From CAWAYR01 sp050250955 (GTDB taxonomy: Bacteria > Acidobacteriota > Vicinamibacteria > Vicinamibacterales > UBA2999): 64,000 bases of DNA. The notes below the pieces were generated by a model. The model did not search any database, was not told the DNA's origin, and saw only the letters and a list, made by a program, of their open reading frames with translations. The stretch covers positions 62,001 to 126,000 of the forward strand of contig JBFWNR010000003.1 in the NCBI GenBank assembly GCA_050250955.1. The letters are read 5' to 3'. This document shows, one piece after another, positions 14,937-23,183 of this stretch (the first letter of the stretch is position 1; every line of letters starts with the position of its first letter). A program made the position numbers and the translations under genes.

Positions 14937-16134
14937 GCTGCACGCCCAGCTCGTCCAGCATCCGCATGCAGGCACTGAGCATCTGCGGCGGTCCGCACAG
15001 GTAGTACTCGATGTCCTCGGGAGCCGGGTGGGACTCGAGGTACTGCGCCAGCACGACCTGGTGGATGAAGCCGGTGGGCCCGGTCCAGTGGTCCTCGGGC
15101 AGCGGCTCGGAGAGCGCCAGCGCCCACGAGAAGTTGGCGTGGTCGCGCGCGATCGCGTCGAAGTCCTCGACGTAGAACGCTTCGCGCCGGCTGCGCGCGC
15201 CGTACCAGAAGGTCACCCGCCGCGTCGTCTTCAGGCGGCGGAACTGGTCGAAGATGTGCGATCGCATCGGCGCCATGCCGGCGCCGCCGCCGATGAACAG
15301 CATCTCGGCGTCGGTCTCGCGGGCGAAGAACTCGCCGAACGGCCCCGAGATGGTCACCTCGTCGCCCGGCTTCAGCCCGAAGATGTAGGACGACACCTTG
15401 CCCGGCGGCACGTCCTCGGCGGCGCGCGGCGGCGGCGAGGCGATGCGGACGTTGAGCATGATGATGTCGCGCTCTTCCGGGTAGTTGGCCATCGAGTAGG
15501 CCCGCGACACCGGTTCGTCCACCGTCGAGACGTAGCGCCACATGTCGAACTTGTCCCAGTCGGCGCGGTATTCGGGCTCGACGGCGAAGTCGGCGTAGCG
15601 CACCTGGTGCGGCGGCACCTCGATCTGGATGTAGCCGCCGGCCTTGAACGGCACCGACTCCCCCGCCGGCAGCTCGAGCACCAGCTCCTTGATGAAGGTG
15701 GCGACGTTGTGGTTCGAGCGGACCCGGCAGCGCCACTGGCGGGCGGAGAAGATCGCCGGCTCGAGGCCGATCCGCATGTCCTGCTTGACCTTCACCTGGC
15801 AGGTCAGGCGGACGCCGTGGCGGGCTTCGCCGCGCGACACGTGGCTGCGTTCGGTGGGCAGCAGCGTGCCGCCGCCCTCGAAGACCTCGGCCTTGCACAC
15901 CCCGCAGGTGCCCTTGCCGCCGCAGGCCGACGGCACGAAGATGCCCTGCGCCGCCAGCGTCCCCAGCAGGGTGCCGCCGGCCGGGACGGTGAGCGCGTGG
16001 GCGGTGTCGTCGTTGACGACGATGGTGACCGGACCGGAGGCCACCAGCCGGCGCCGCGCCGCCAGCAGCACGCCGACGAGCGCGAGGATCACGCTCGTGA
16101 ACATCACCACGCCGAGGCCGATCGTGCTCGTCAT
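14905..16134 (-). CDS. nqrF: Na+-NQR subunit F, NADH-oxidising flavoprotein, 409 aa
   Basis: NqrF takes electrons from NADH to FAD and then to a 2Fe-2S cluster. One membrane helix lies at residues 3-25. The ferredoxin domain carries cluster ligands C71, C77, C80 and C112. The FAD-binding motif is SRAYSMANYPEE and the NADH-binding motifs are GGGAGMAPMRSH and YYLCGPPQML. The C-terminal FDDFG matches the family end. The length of 409 is typical (Vibrio about 407). It lies 16 bases after nqrE and overlaps apbE, consistent with one transcript running from nqrA to nqrM. Confidence 0.97.
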   Translation of the reverse strand: MTSTIGLGVVMFTSVILALVGVLLAARRRLVASGPVTIVVNDDTAHALTVPAGGTLLGTLAAQGIFVPSACGGKGTCGVCKAEVFEGGGTLLPTERSHVSRGEARHGVRLTCQVKVKQDMRIGLEPAIFSARQWRCRVRSNHNVATFIKELVLELPAGESVPFKAGGYIQIEVPPHQVRYADFAVEPEYRADWDKFDMWRYVSTVDEPVSRAYSMANYPEERDIIMLNVRIASPPPRAAEDVPPGKVSSYIFGLKPGDEVTISGPFGEFFARETDAEMLFIGGGAGMAPMRSHIFDQFRRLKTTRRVTFWYGARSRREAFYVEDFDAIARDHANFSWALALSEPLPEDHWTGPTGFIHQVVLAQYLESHPAPEDIEYYLCGPPQMLSACMRMLDELGVQRDNILFDDFG

Positions 16135-16150
16135 GCGGCCGACCGTCCCC

Positions 16151-16765
16151 TCAGAGCTGGATGCCGGCGAAGGCCATGAAGCCGATGGCCATCAGTCCGG
16201 TGATGATGAAGGTGATGCCCAGGCCGCGCAGCCCGTCGGGCACGTTGCTGTAGCGCATGCGTTCGCGGATCGCCGCCAGCGCCACGATGGCCAGCGCCCA
16301 GCCGAGGCCGGACCCGAACCCGAACACGACGCTCTCGGCGAGCGTGTAGGACCGCTCGACCATGAACAGCGAGCCGCCGAGGATGGCGCAGTTCACGGCG
16401 ATGAGCGGCAGGAAGATGCCGAGCGTGGTGTAGAGCCCCGGCAGGTAGCGGTCGAGGGCCATCTCGACGATCTGCACCGCCGCGGCGATGGTCCCGATGT
16501 AGGTGAGGAAGCCGAGGAAGGTCAGGTCGTAGGCGGCCAGCCCGGGGCTGAGCCACGCCAGCGCCCCGTCCTTCAGCAGCCCGTGGTAGATGAGGTTGTT
16601 CATCGGCACGGTGATGGTCTGGACGACGACCACCGCCATGCCGAGGCCGACGGCGGTCTCGACCTTCTTCGACACGGCCAGGAACGAACACATGCCGAGG
16701 AAGAAGGCGAGCGCCATGTTCTCGACGAACACCGCCTTGACGGCGAGATTCAGGTAGTGCTCCAT
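16151..16765 (-). CDS. nqrE: Na+-NQR subunit E, 204 aa
   Basis: A six-helix membrane subunit. The opening helix contains the conserved cysteine in LGMCSFLAVSKK, and VNCAILGGSLF in helix 4 provides the second one. With the matching cysteines of NqrD they form the intramembrane iron site of Na+-NQR, which carries electrons between NqrF and NqrC. The length of 204 residues is close to the usual 198. The gene start overlaps the nqrD stop by one base (both at 16765). Confidence 0.97.
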   Translation of the reverse strand: MEHYLNLAVKAVFVENMALAFFLGMCSFLAVSKKVETAVGLGMAVVVVQTITVPMNNLIYHGLLKDGALAWLSPGLAAYDLTFLGFLTYIGTIAAAVQIVEMALDRYLPGLYTTLGIFLPLIAVNCAILGGSLFMVERSYTLAESVVFGFGSGLGWALAIVALAAIRERMRYSNVPDGLRGLGITFIITGLMAIGFMAFAGIQL

Positions 16766-17391
16766 CAGCCGTCCTCCCGCTCCACCTGCTCGGTCTTCCA
16801 GGTGCGCAGCGCCCAGATGAGCAGGCCGATGAGCAGGAACGCGCCGGGGGCGAGCACCATCAGCCCGTTGGGCGTGTACCAGCCGCCGAGGCTGGTCGTC
16901 ACCAGCACCTGGCGGCCGAAGAACGTGCCGGAGCCGAGTACTTCCCGCCCGGCGCCGACCACCAGCAGGAGCAGCGCGTAACCGAGGCCGTTGCCGAGGC
17001 CGTCGAGCACGCTCGCGCCCGGCGGGTTCTGCATCGCGAACGCCTCGGCGCGTCCCATGATGATGCAGTTGGTGATGATGAGCCCGACGAACACCGACAG
17101 CTGGCGCGAGACGTCGAACAGGTAGGCCTTCAGGAACTGGTCCACCACGATGACCAGCGACGCGATGATGGTCAGCTGGACGATGATCCGGACGTTGGTC
17201 GGGATGAACAGCCGCAGCGCACTGATGAACAGGTTCGAGAACGTCAGCACGAAGACCACCGCGGCCGACATGACCACCGCCGTCTCCATCTTGGTGGTGA
17301 CGGCCAGGGCCGAGCAGATGCCGAGCACCTGCAGCGCGATCGGATTGTTGTCGAGGAGCGGATCCAGCAGCACGTCACGGGGTCTGGCCAC
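16765..17391 (-). CDS. nqrD: Na+-NQR subunit D, 208 aa
   Basis: A six-helix membrane subunit, inverted-topology partner of NqrE. LLDNNPIALQVLGICSALAV at the start and LIITNCIIMGRAEAFA in the centre are family signatures; their cysteines contribute to the membrane iron site. Its length of 208 is normal. The N-terminus overlaps the 3' end of nqrC by 17 bases. The operon order nqrC-nqrD-nqrE-nqrF is preserved. RnfE is the closest homologue, but the neighbouring nqrA, nqrB and nqrF genes exclude an Rnf complex. Confidence 0.97.
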   Translation of the reverse strand: MARPRDVLLDPLLDNNPIALQVLGICSALAVTTKMETAVVMSAAVVFVLTFSNLFISALRLFIPTNVRIIVQLTIIASLVIVVDQFLKAYLFDVSRQLSVFVGLIITNCIIMGRAEAFAMQNPPGASVLDGLGNGLGYALLLLVVGAGREVLGSGTFFGRQVLVTTSLGGWYTPNGLMVLAPGAFLLIGLLIWALRTWKTEQVEREDG

Positions 17392-18172
17392 CTGACGCCT
17401 CCTTTCTCAGCCGGTCGGCGTACGGCCCGAAGCCCTCGGGACCGAGCCAGAAGCGCACGGTCGCGCCGACGCCGCGGCTGGTGATCGTCGCCCCCGACAG
17501 GCCGTCGACGCGGTGCGGGTCGGTGGCCGGCGGGCCGGCGGCGCCACGCACCACCGCGATGACCGGCCGCCCCTGATCGTCGACCGCCTCGCGCCCCGGC
17601 CACAGCGCCTTCCAGCGCGGGTTGTCGATCTCGCCGCCCAGCCCCGGCGTCTCGCCGTGCTGGTAGAAGGTCAGGCCGCGCACCGTGCGCAGGTCGGGCC
17701 CGAGCGCCAGGAAGCCGTACATGGTCGACCACAGGCCCTTGCCTTCGATCGGCAGCACGACCAGGTCGAGGGCGCCGTCGGCGGCGCGCTTCTGGTACAC
17801 GACCAGGTGGTGCGGGACCCGGGCCACCTGCGCGTCGTTCGGGGGCACGGCCCGGCTCGCCGCCGGATCGCCGGCCGCCCGCCGCGGATCGTAGCCGCTC
17901 GTCTCGAACGCCGGGTCTTCCTGGCCGGTGCGCATGTCCACCGCGACGGCGGCGAAGTCGGCGAACCGCCGCTCCACCTCGTCTGCCGACAACGTCTCGT
18001 CGGGGCCGACGACACCGGCGGCGGCGAGCACGTTGCGGCGGCGGTCGAGTTCGGCGTTCACCACCTGGCGGTCGCGCAGCGCCACCGCCGCGGTCGACAC
18101 CAGCAGCGCACAGACCACGCACACCGCGGCCGAGAAGAGCAGCGTGCCGAGCGGCGTGTCACGCGGCGGCAC
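17375..18172 (-). CDS. nqrC: Na+-NQR subunit C, covalent FMN protein, 265 aa
   Basis: NqrC has one N-terminal membrane helix (residues 8-31) and a periplasmic domain that binds FMN through a phosphoester to threonine. The attachment motif here is S226-G-A-T229, in DGLSGATITSRG. GLTFYQHGETPGLGGEI is the other strong family block. The length of 265 is typical. The 3' end overlaps nqrD and the 5' end overlaps nqrB by 14 bases, so the whole set is translationally compact. The FMN would be added by ApbE encoded further along the operon. Confidence 0.97.
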   Translation of the reverse strand: MPPRDTPLGTLLFSAAVCVVCALLVSTAAVALRDRQVVNAELDRRRNVLAAAGVVGPDETLSADEVERRFADFAAVAVDMRTGQEDPAFETSGYDPRRAAGDPAASRAVPPNDAQVARVPHHLVVYQKRAADGALDLVVLPIEGKGLWSTMYGFLALGPDLRTVRGLTFYQHGETPGLGGEIDNPRWKALWPGREAVDDQGRPVIAVVRGAAGPPATDPHRVDGLSGATITSRGVGATVRFWLGPEGFGPYADRLRKEASGGQTP

Positions 18173-19376
18173 GGCGGCGCCTCCGGCGGATGTTGGCCCG
18201 CAGCACGACGTAGTCGAGGGTCGGTGCGAACACGTTCATGAACAGGATGGCCAGCATCATCCCTTCCGGATAGGCCGGGTTGACGACGCGGATCAGGATG
18301 GCCAGCACGCCGACCAGCAGCCCGAACACCCAGCGCCCGGTGTTGGTCTGCGCCGCCGTGACCGGGTCGGTGGCCATGTAGACGGTGCCGAACGCCCAGC
18401 CGCCGAGCACCATGTGCCACCAGAACGGCACCGCGAACGCCGGATTGGTCGTCGAGCCGACCGCGTTCAGCACCAGGGTGGTCGCGATCGTCCCCAGCGT
18501 CACCCCGGTCATGATCCGCCACGACCCCACGCCGGTGACGATGAGCAGCACCGCGCCCGCCAGGCAGGCCAGCGCGGAGGTCTCGCCCATCGAGCCGGGA
18601 ATGGTGCCGACGAAGGCCTGCCACCAGCCGACGTCGGCGAACCCGGCCGGGCCCTGCTCGCTGACCGCGGCCAGGATCGTCGCGCCGGTGTAGCCGTCGG
18701 GCGTCGCCGCCGTCCGGCTCGCCGCCACCCAGACGTTGCCGGAATTTTCCGCGGGATAGGCGAAGAACAGGAAGGCCCGCGTCGTCAGCGCCGGGTTCAG
18801 GATGTTCATCCCGGTGCCGCCGAAGATCTCCTTGCCGATCACCACCCCGAAGCTGGTGCCCAGCGCCACCTGCCAGAGCGGAATCGTCGGCGGCACGATG
18901 AGCGGGATGAGCATGCCCGTCACCAGGAAGCCCTCGTTGATCTCGTGGCGCCGGATCACGGCGAAGAGCACTTCCCACGCCCCGCCGACAGCGAAGGTGA
19001 CGACGAGCACCGGGAGGAAGTAGAGGCTGCCGTGGGCCACGCAGGCCCACAGGTCGCTCGACGTGAAGGGCAGCCCAAGGTACTGCATCGCAGCCGACTG
19101 CCAGGTGTCGAGCGGCGCCGAGCCGGCCTCGATGGCCAGGTGCGCCTGGAGACCGGTGTTGTAGAGCGCCATCGCGATCGTGCCGAGGAGCGACACGACG
19201 ACGATGCCCATGATGCGCTTGAGATCGGCGGCGTCGCGGACGTGCGCGGCCGCCGTGGTGACGCTCGGCGGCGTGTAGAGGATGGTGTCCACCATCTCGT
19301 ACAGCGCGTGGAACCGCGCCAGGCGGCCGCCGTGGAGGAACTGCGGCTCGATGCCGTCGAGCAGGCGCCGCAGCAT
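18159..19376 (-). CDS. nqrB: Na+-NQR subunit B, covalent FMN and Na+-channel subunit, 405 aa
   Basis: NqrB is the large membrane subunit that carries covalent FMN, riboflavin and the sodium path. The ATG at 19376 shares its A with the nqrA stop (TGATG). The flavin attachment motif is T230-G-A-T233 in DGYTGATILA. RRHEINEGFLVTGMLIPLI and FGGTGMNILNPALTTRAF are classic blocks, and about ten hydrophobic helices follow. The length of 405 fits the family. Open reading continues upstream of 19376 but overlaps nqrA and lacks NqrB character. Confidence 0.97.
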   Translation of the reverse strand: MLRRLLDGIEPQFLHGGRLARFHALYEMVDTILYTPPSVTTAAAHVRDAADLKRIMGIVVVSLLGTIAMALYNTGLQAHLAIEAGSAPLDTWQSAAMQYLGLPFTSSDLWACVAHGSLYFLPVLVVTFAVGGAWEVLFAVIRRHEINEGFLVTGMLIPLIVPPTIPLWQVALGTSFGVVIGKEIFGGTGMNILNPALTTRAFLFFAYPAENSGNVWVAASRTAATPDGYTGATILAAVSEQGPAGFADVGWWQAFVGTIPGSMGETSALACLAGAVLLIVTGVGSWRIMTGVTLGTIATTLVLNAVGSTTNPAFAVPFWWHMVLGGWAFGTVYMATDPVTAAQTNTGRWVFGLLVGVLAILIRVVNPAYPEGMMLAILFMNVFAPTLDYVVLRANIRRRRRRAAA

Positions 19377-20773
19377 CAGCCCTCCGCCTCCAGAGTGGTC
19401 AGCACCTCGCGGAGGTGGTGCCCGTAATCGTGCTTGCCGGGACACACGAACGTGCAGACGGCGAGATCCTCCTCGTCGAGCTCCAGGCAGCCGAGTTCCT
19501 CGGCGCGCTCCAGGTCGTGGGTGACGAGCGCCTTGAGCAGATAGGTGGGCTCGACGTCGAACGGCAGCACCTTTTCGTACAGCCCGATCGGGACGATGGC
19601 GCGGTGCGATCCGTTGGTGCTGGTGGTCATCGGCAGCGGACGACCCGGCCGCAGACGGGACAGGAACAGACCCGTCACCGAGAACTTGCTCCAACCCGGC
19701 ATCGCCCAGCCGAACAGCTCGCGCTGACGACCCTCGGGGAGGGCGCTCACCTGGCGGTGATAGCGGCCGAGGTAGCCCAGCACCGGACCGGCAGCAACGC
19801 GGCCGGCGAGGACCGAGCCCGATACGATGCGGGTGGCGCCGTCGTGCAGCTCACCGGCGGTCAGCTCGTCGATCGAGGCACCCATCCGCGTGCGCAGCAG
19901 CCGGGGTGACCGTACCGCCGGCCCGGCCAGCGCGACGACGCGTTCGTCATCGAGGACGCCCTTGCCGAACAGGCGGCCGATGGCCAGCACGTCCTGATAG
20001 CCGACGTGCCAGACCACACGGGTGCGGCCGGCCGGATCGAGCGTATGGATGTGGTAGCCGACCGTGCCGGCCGGGTGGGGCCCGCTGAAGGTCGCATGCC
20101 GGAGACGGGTAAGCGACGGCAGCGGGTGGGACCAGCCCTCGGACGTGCACAGGAACAGCGGCCCGGTCGTGAGACCGGCCAGCGCGGCCAGACCCCGGTC
20201 GAAGTCCTCGCGCCGGGCCCCGACAATCACCTCCGCGTCCGGCGCGAGCGGTTCGCTGTCCATCGCCGTGACGAAGATCGACCGCGGTGCCTCGTCGGGA
20301 TTGGCGATGCGCGAGAACGGCCGGGCCCGCAGCGCCGTCCACAGACCCGACTCGAGGAGCAGCTCGCGGATCGCCTCGCCGGTGAGCGCCGACGGCGGGC
20401 GGCCGGTGAACGACGCCAAGGTCACCTGCTGCCCCCGGCCCGACCGTTCCGCACTCGACAGCGCGATCACCAGCGACTGGAAGGCCCGCTTCGCGCCGCG
20501 GTTGATGGCCTCGACGCGCCCCTCGGCCGGGGACGTGTAGCGCACGCCGGGCGTGGTCTTGTCCTCGAACAGGAGCTGGCCGCGGCGAACCGACTCCCCG
20601 ACGGTCACCTTGAAGGTCGGGCGCAGACCCACCGCGTCGTCGGCCAGCAGGGCCACCCGGGAGACGGCGCGGGCGCCGTCGATCGACTGGGCGGGCTGGC
20701 CGGCGATCGGCAGCCGCAGCCCTCGCGAACTTCGGTGGCGGGATGGGGGAACGCCGGTATCGACCGCGGTCAT
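19376..20773 (-). CDS. nqrA: Na+-NQR subunit A, quinone-associated subunit, 465 aa
   Basis: NqrA is the peripheral cytoplasmic subunit linked to quinone binding. I place the start at the ATG at 20773 (MTAVDTGVPP), which gives a 17-residue extension before the core begins at RGLRLPIAGQPAQ. An upstream frame to 20833 is also open but looks non-coding. Family blocks include FKVTVGESVRRGQLLFEDK, TSPAEGRVEAINRGAKR and, at the end, CPGKHDYGHHLREVL. The length is slightly above the usual 446. It is the first gene of nqrABCDEF-apbE-nqrM, and the promoter should lie in 20774-21056. The start confidence is moderate and the identity is high. Confidence 0.95.
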   Translation of the reverse strand: MTAVDTGVPPSRHRSSRGLRLPIAGQPAQSIDGARAVSRVALLADDAVGLRPTFKVTVGESVRRGQLLFEDKTTPGVRYTSPAEGRVEAINRGAKRAFQSLVIALSSAERSGRGQQVTLASFTGRPPSALTGEAIRELLLESGLWTALRARPFSRIANPDEAPRSIFVTAMDSEPLAPDAEVIVGARREDFDRGLAALAGLTTGPLFLCTSEGWSHPLPSLTRLRHATFSGPHPAGTVGYHIHTLDPAGRTRVVWHVGYQDVLAIGRLFGKGVLDDERVVALAGPAVRSPRLLRTRMGASIDELTAGELHDGATRIVSGSVLAGRVAAGPVLGYLGRYHRQVSALPEGRQRELFGWAMPGWSKFSVTGLFLSRLRPGRPLPMTTSTNGSHRAIVPIGLYEKVLPFDVEPTYLLKALVTHDLERAEELGCLELDEEDLAVCTFVCPGKHDYGHHLREVLTTLEAEG

Positions 20774-21056
20774 CTGCGGGTCATCACCGACGACGTCGTC
20801 GTCTGCACGGTGCCTCCGTCCGAGCCCGCACACGCCGTGACGGCGGACACCGGGTCAGCAGGTTCGAATGTCGCCCGGCGCGGCCGAGCGACGTCAACGA
20901 GCTTACGCGAAGCTCGCCGTCGCGCGCCATCGGGTCGCCGGCGGCCCGACGACGGGCCGCAGGGCCAAGCCCAGCCGCGAAGAAGCGCCTCCACTCCTGA
21001 TATGGTCACCCTGCTTCCCCGCATGAACCCCTCACCCCAGAGGGGAAGGAGGACCG
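20774..21056. promoter_or_regulatory. Divergent intergenic region between nqrA and the haloperoxidase-like gene
   Basis: This is the largest gene-free stretch in the window (283 bases). For nqrA on the minus strand there is a TTGACG at 20897-20892, but I find only a poor -10 match at the right distance. For the rightward gene, TATGGT at 21001-21006 is a possible -10. It is followed by a short CCCCT/AGGGG hairpin (21030-21045 region) and AGGAGG at 21047-21052, four bases before the ATG. No RNA gene or riboswitch fold was recognised. Confidence 0.4.
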
Positions 21057-22517
21057 ATGCGCTTCATGCGGATGATGTTCCTGGTGGCGATGCTCGTCGC
21101 CGTGGGCACGACGGCGCGGCCCGAGGCCCAGGCTCCCAACCCGAACTTCGACTTCGACACCGGCAACTCCGCGGTCGAAGTGATCATTCCCTGGGTGGTG
21201 CCAGCGTTGTTCCAGACGACCGCACCCAACGACGCGCCGATCGTGCTGCGCTGGACCACGCTCATCACCAACAGCTGGTTCGACGCGATCGCGCCCTACC
21301 ACCCCACGGCGGTCGGCGTGTACTCGCGCCTGGGCCGCCGGCCGGCCGCCGAAGCGGCGACGAACCGCAACAAGAACGTCGCGATGTTCTACTCGGCGTA
21401 CCGGGTGCTGAACAGCCTGGCGCCGCGGTTCGCGGGCCGCTGGCGCGACATGATGGTGTCGGTCGGGCTCGATCCGGACAACGGCACCGACGACCTGACG
21501 ACGCCGGCCGGCATCGGTAATCGTGCCGGGCGCGCCGTCGTGGCCGTGCGTGAGCACGACGGCATGAACCAGCTCGGCGACGAAGGCGGCAAGGCCTACG
21601 ACCGCCGGCCCTACGAGGACTACACCGGCTACCAGCCGCTCAACACCGCCTACCTGCTGTGGCACCCGTCGCGGTGGCAGCCGCTCATCGGCACCCCGGG
21701 CAACGGCACCTTCTCGATCCAGCAGTTCGTCACGCCGCAGTGGGCGCGCACCCGGCCGTATTCCTATGCCCGGCCCGACGGCTTCGACGTCCCGCCGCCC
21801 ACGGCCAGCAACGTCCTGCACTTTCGCGCCTACAAGGCCCAGGCCGACGAGGTGATGGCCATCCAGGCCGCGCTCACCGACGCGCAGAAGATGCAGGCCG
21901 AGCTCTTCGACAACAAGATCTTCAGCCTGGGCTTCTCCGCCCTCTTCGTCACCATCAGTCGCGGCCTGTCGCTCGACGAGTTCGTCCACTACGACTTCCT
22001 GACCAACCTGGCGGCGTTCGACGGCGGCATCGCGGTGTGGAAGGAGAAGTACCAGTTCGACGCGGTGCGTCCCACCTCCGCCATCCGCTTCCTGTACCGG
22101 AACCGGCGCGTCAGCGGCTGGGGCGGGCCCGGCCGCGGCACCGTCCACGACCTGCCAGGCAGCGAGTGGCGGTCCTATCTCCCGACCGGCAACCACCCGG
22201 AGTATCCGTCGGGGTCGTCGTGCTTCTGCGCGGCGCACGCGCAGGCCAGCCGCCGCTTCCTCGGCTCCGATGACTTCGGCTGGTCGGTCCAGGCGCCCGC
22301 GGGTTCGTCGGTGATCGAGCCCGGAGTGACGCCGGCCGCGGACCTGACGCTCGGTCCGTGGGCGACCTTCACCGAGTTCGACCAGGCGTGCAGCCAGGCG
22401 CGGGTGCTGGGCGGCGTGCACTTCGTGGCCGCCACCGTCGAGTCGCAGGCGCTGTGCCGGCCGATCGGCGATCTCGCGTTCGAGTTCGTCGATCGGCACA
22501 TCAAGGGGACGCCGTAG
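21057..22517 (+). CDS. Exported vanadium haloperoxidase/PAP2-like protein with altered active site, 486 aa
   Basis: A signal peptide (residues 1-25) precedes an all-helical protein of the vanadium-dependent haloperoxidase/PAP2 superfamily. The oxyanion-binding set is recognisable: K331 and R338 in KYQFDAVRP (same spacing as K353/R360 of the fungal chloroperoxidase), and R449 and H455 in ARVLGGVH, with the six-residue spacing of R490/H496. The expected Ser-Gly-His triplet reads S385-G386-S387 in HPEYPSGSSC, so the acid-base histidine is replaced by serine. It may therefore bind vanadate or phosphate but have different chemistry. AGGAGG lies 4 bases before the ATG. It is a single gene, with no obvious partner; a tRNA follows. 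Confidence 0.85.
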   Translation: MRFMRMMFLVAMLVAVGTTARPEAQAPNPNFDFDTGNSAVEVIIPWVVPALFQTTAPNDAPIVLRWTTLITNSWFDAIAPYHPTAVGVYSRLGRRPAAEAATNRNKNVAMFYSAYRVLNSLAPRFAGRWRDMMVSVGLDPDNGTDDLTTPAGIGNRAGRAVVAVREHDGMNQLGDEGGKAYDRRPYEDYTGYQPLNTAYLLWHPSRWQPLIGTPGNGTFSIQQFVTPQWARTRPYSYARPDGFDVPPPTASNVLHFRAYKAQADEVMAIQAALTDAQKMQAELFDNKIFSLGFSALFVTISRGLSLDEFVHYDFLTNLAAFDGGIAVWKEKYQFDAVRPTSAIRFLYRNRRVSGWGGPGRGTVHDLPGSEWRSYLPTGNHPEYPSGSSCFCAAHAQASRRFLGSDDFGWSVQAPAGSSVIEPGVTPAADLTLGPWATFTEFDQACSQARVLGGVHFVAATVESQALCRPIGDLAFEFVDRHIKGTP

Positions 22518-22630
22518 CTGGAAGGCCGTGCGGGGCCACCGGCACGACGCAGTGGCTCCGCACGCTCAACCGGAGTGGCGGCCGTCGGCCCGGCCGCGCG
22601 AGGGCGACCAGTCGTCGGAGGAAATCGGTC

Positions 22631-22659
22631 TTCCCGTGGGCTGGGGGCTGGCGTATATT
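22631..22659 (+). promoter_or_regulatory. Candidate promoter of tRNA-Ser
   Basis: TATATT at 22654-22659 lies 15 bases before the mature tRNA 5' end and is a good -10 match. The matching -35 position (17-bp spacer) holds TTCCCG at 22631-22636, which is weak. The rest of 22518-22673 shows no coding signal. Confidence 0.45.
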
Positions 22660-22673
22660 GGGAGACTTGCCGC

Positions 22674-22768
22674 GGTGAGGTGGCCGAGAGGCTGAAGGCG
22701 GCGGTTTGCTAAACCGTTGTAGGACCTTCAAAGTCCTACCGAGGGTTCGAATCCCTCCCTCACCGCCA
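22674..22768 (+). tRNA. tRNA-Ser (anticodon GCT)
   Basis: A class II tRNA with a long variable arm, 95 nt including an encoded CCA (22766-22768). The acceptor stem pairs GGTGAGG (22674-22680) with CCTCACC, followed by discriminator G. The anticodon loop is TTGCTAA with GCT at 22708-22710, reading AGC and AGT serine codons. The variable arm contains a TAGGACC/GGTAGGAC-type stem (TAGGAC...GTCCTA), and the T loop is GGTTCGAATCC. No integrase or attachment duplicate is seen beside it. Confidence 0.97.
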
Positions 22769-22793
22769 TTCGAACTGGCCGATCGGGAGTTCC

Positions 22794-23183
22794 TCAGACA
22801 CCGGCCCGACGGCTCCGGCCGCGGCCCTGGCGCTCCTTCGCCGGCGCACCGGCCCGCTTGATCGGCTTGGCGTGCGCGCACCGCACGGTGCGGTCCACCC
22901 AGGCCTTGAGCGCGGCGGGGGTGCTCAGGCCGTCGGCATCCACGAACAGGAAGCCGCGCATCGGCCGGCCGGTGAAGTCCATCGGCCGCACGTGCGGCTC
23001 GTCGGCCAGCGCGTCGGCCTCGGCCGGCTCGAGGCGCACCATCAGATCGTCGTCGGTGACCCCGCAGCACATGTGCCCGCGGACCATGAAGCAGATGCCG
23101 CCGAACATGTGCTTCTCGACCAGGTCGGGGCGATGCGCCAGCGCCCGGCGCACGCGCGCGGCCAGGTCGAGGTCGTAGCTCAC
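22794..23183 (-). CDS. TfoX N-terminal domain protein, 129 aa
   Basis: A single TfoX_N domain protein. Characteristic blocks are EKHMFGGICFMVRGHMCCGV (about residues 23-42), RLEPAEADAL, and MDFTGRPMRGFLFVDADGL. The C-terminus is a basic tail rich in Lys/Arg. Full TfoX (about 200 aa in gammaproteobacteria) regulates competence, but stand-alone N-domain proteins of this size are widespread and mostly uncharacterised, so no competence role should be assumed. The GTG start at 23183 overlaps the stop of the M20 peptidase gene (GTGA), giving translational coupling. Confidence 0.9.
   Translation of the reverse strand: MSYDLDLAARVRRALAHRPDLVEKHMFGGICFMVRGHMCCGVTDDDLMVRLEPAEADALADEPHVRPMDFTGRPMRGFLFVDADGLSTPAALKAWVDRTVRCAHAKPIKRAGAPAKERQGRGRSRRAGV

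Noticed and set aside
20869..20897. sigma70 promoter for the nqr operon (TTGACG on the minus strand)
   Set aside because: The matching -10 position holds GCGACA, too poor to support a call; only noted in the intergenic entry.
22674..22768. tRNA-Ser as a possible integration site for a mobile element
   Set aside because: No integrase, direct repeat of the tRNA 3' end, or shift in base composition is seen on either side.
22794..23183. TfoX-like gene as evidence of natural competence
   Set aside because: Only the N-terminal domain is present, no competence genes are in the window, and such single-domain proteins are common in non-competent bacteria.
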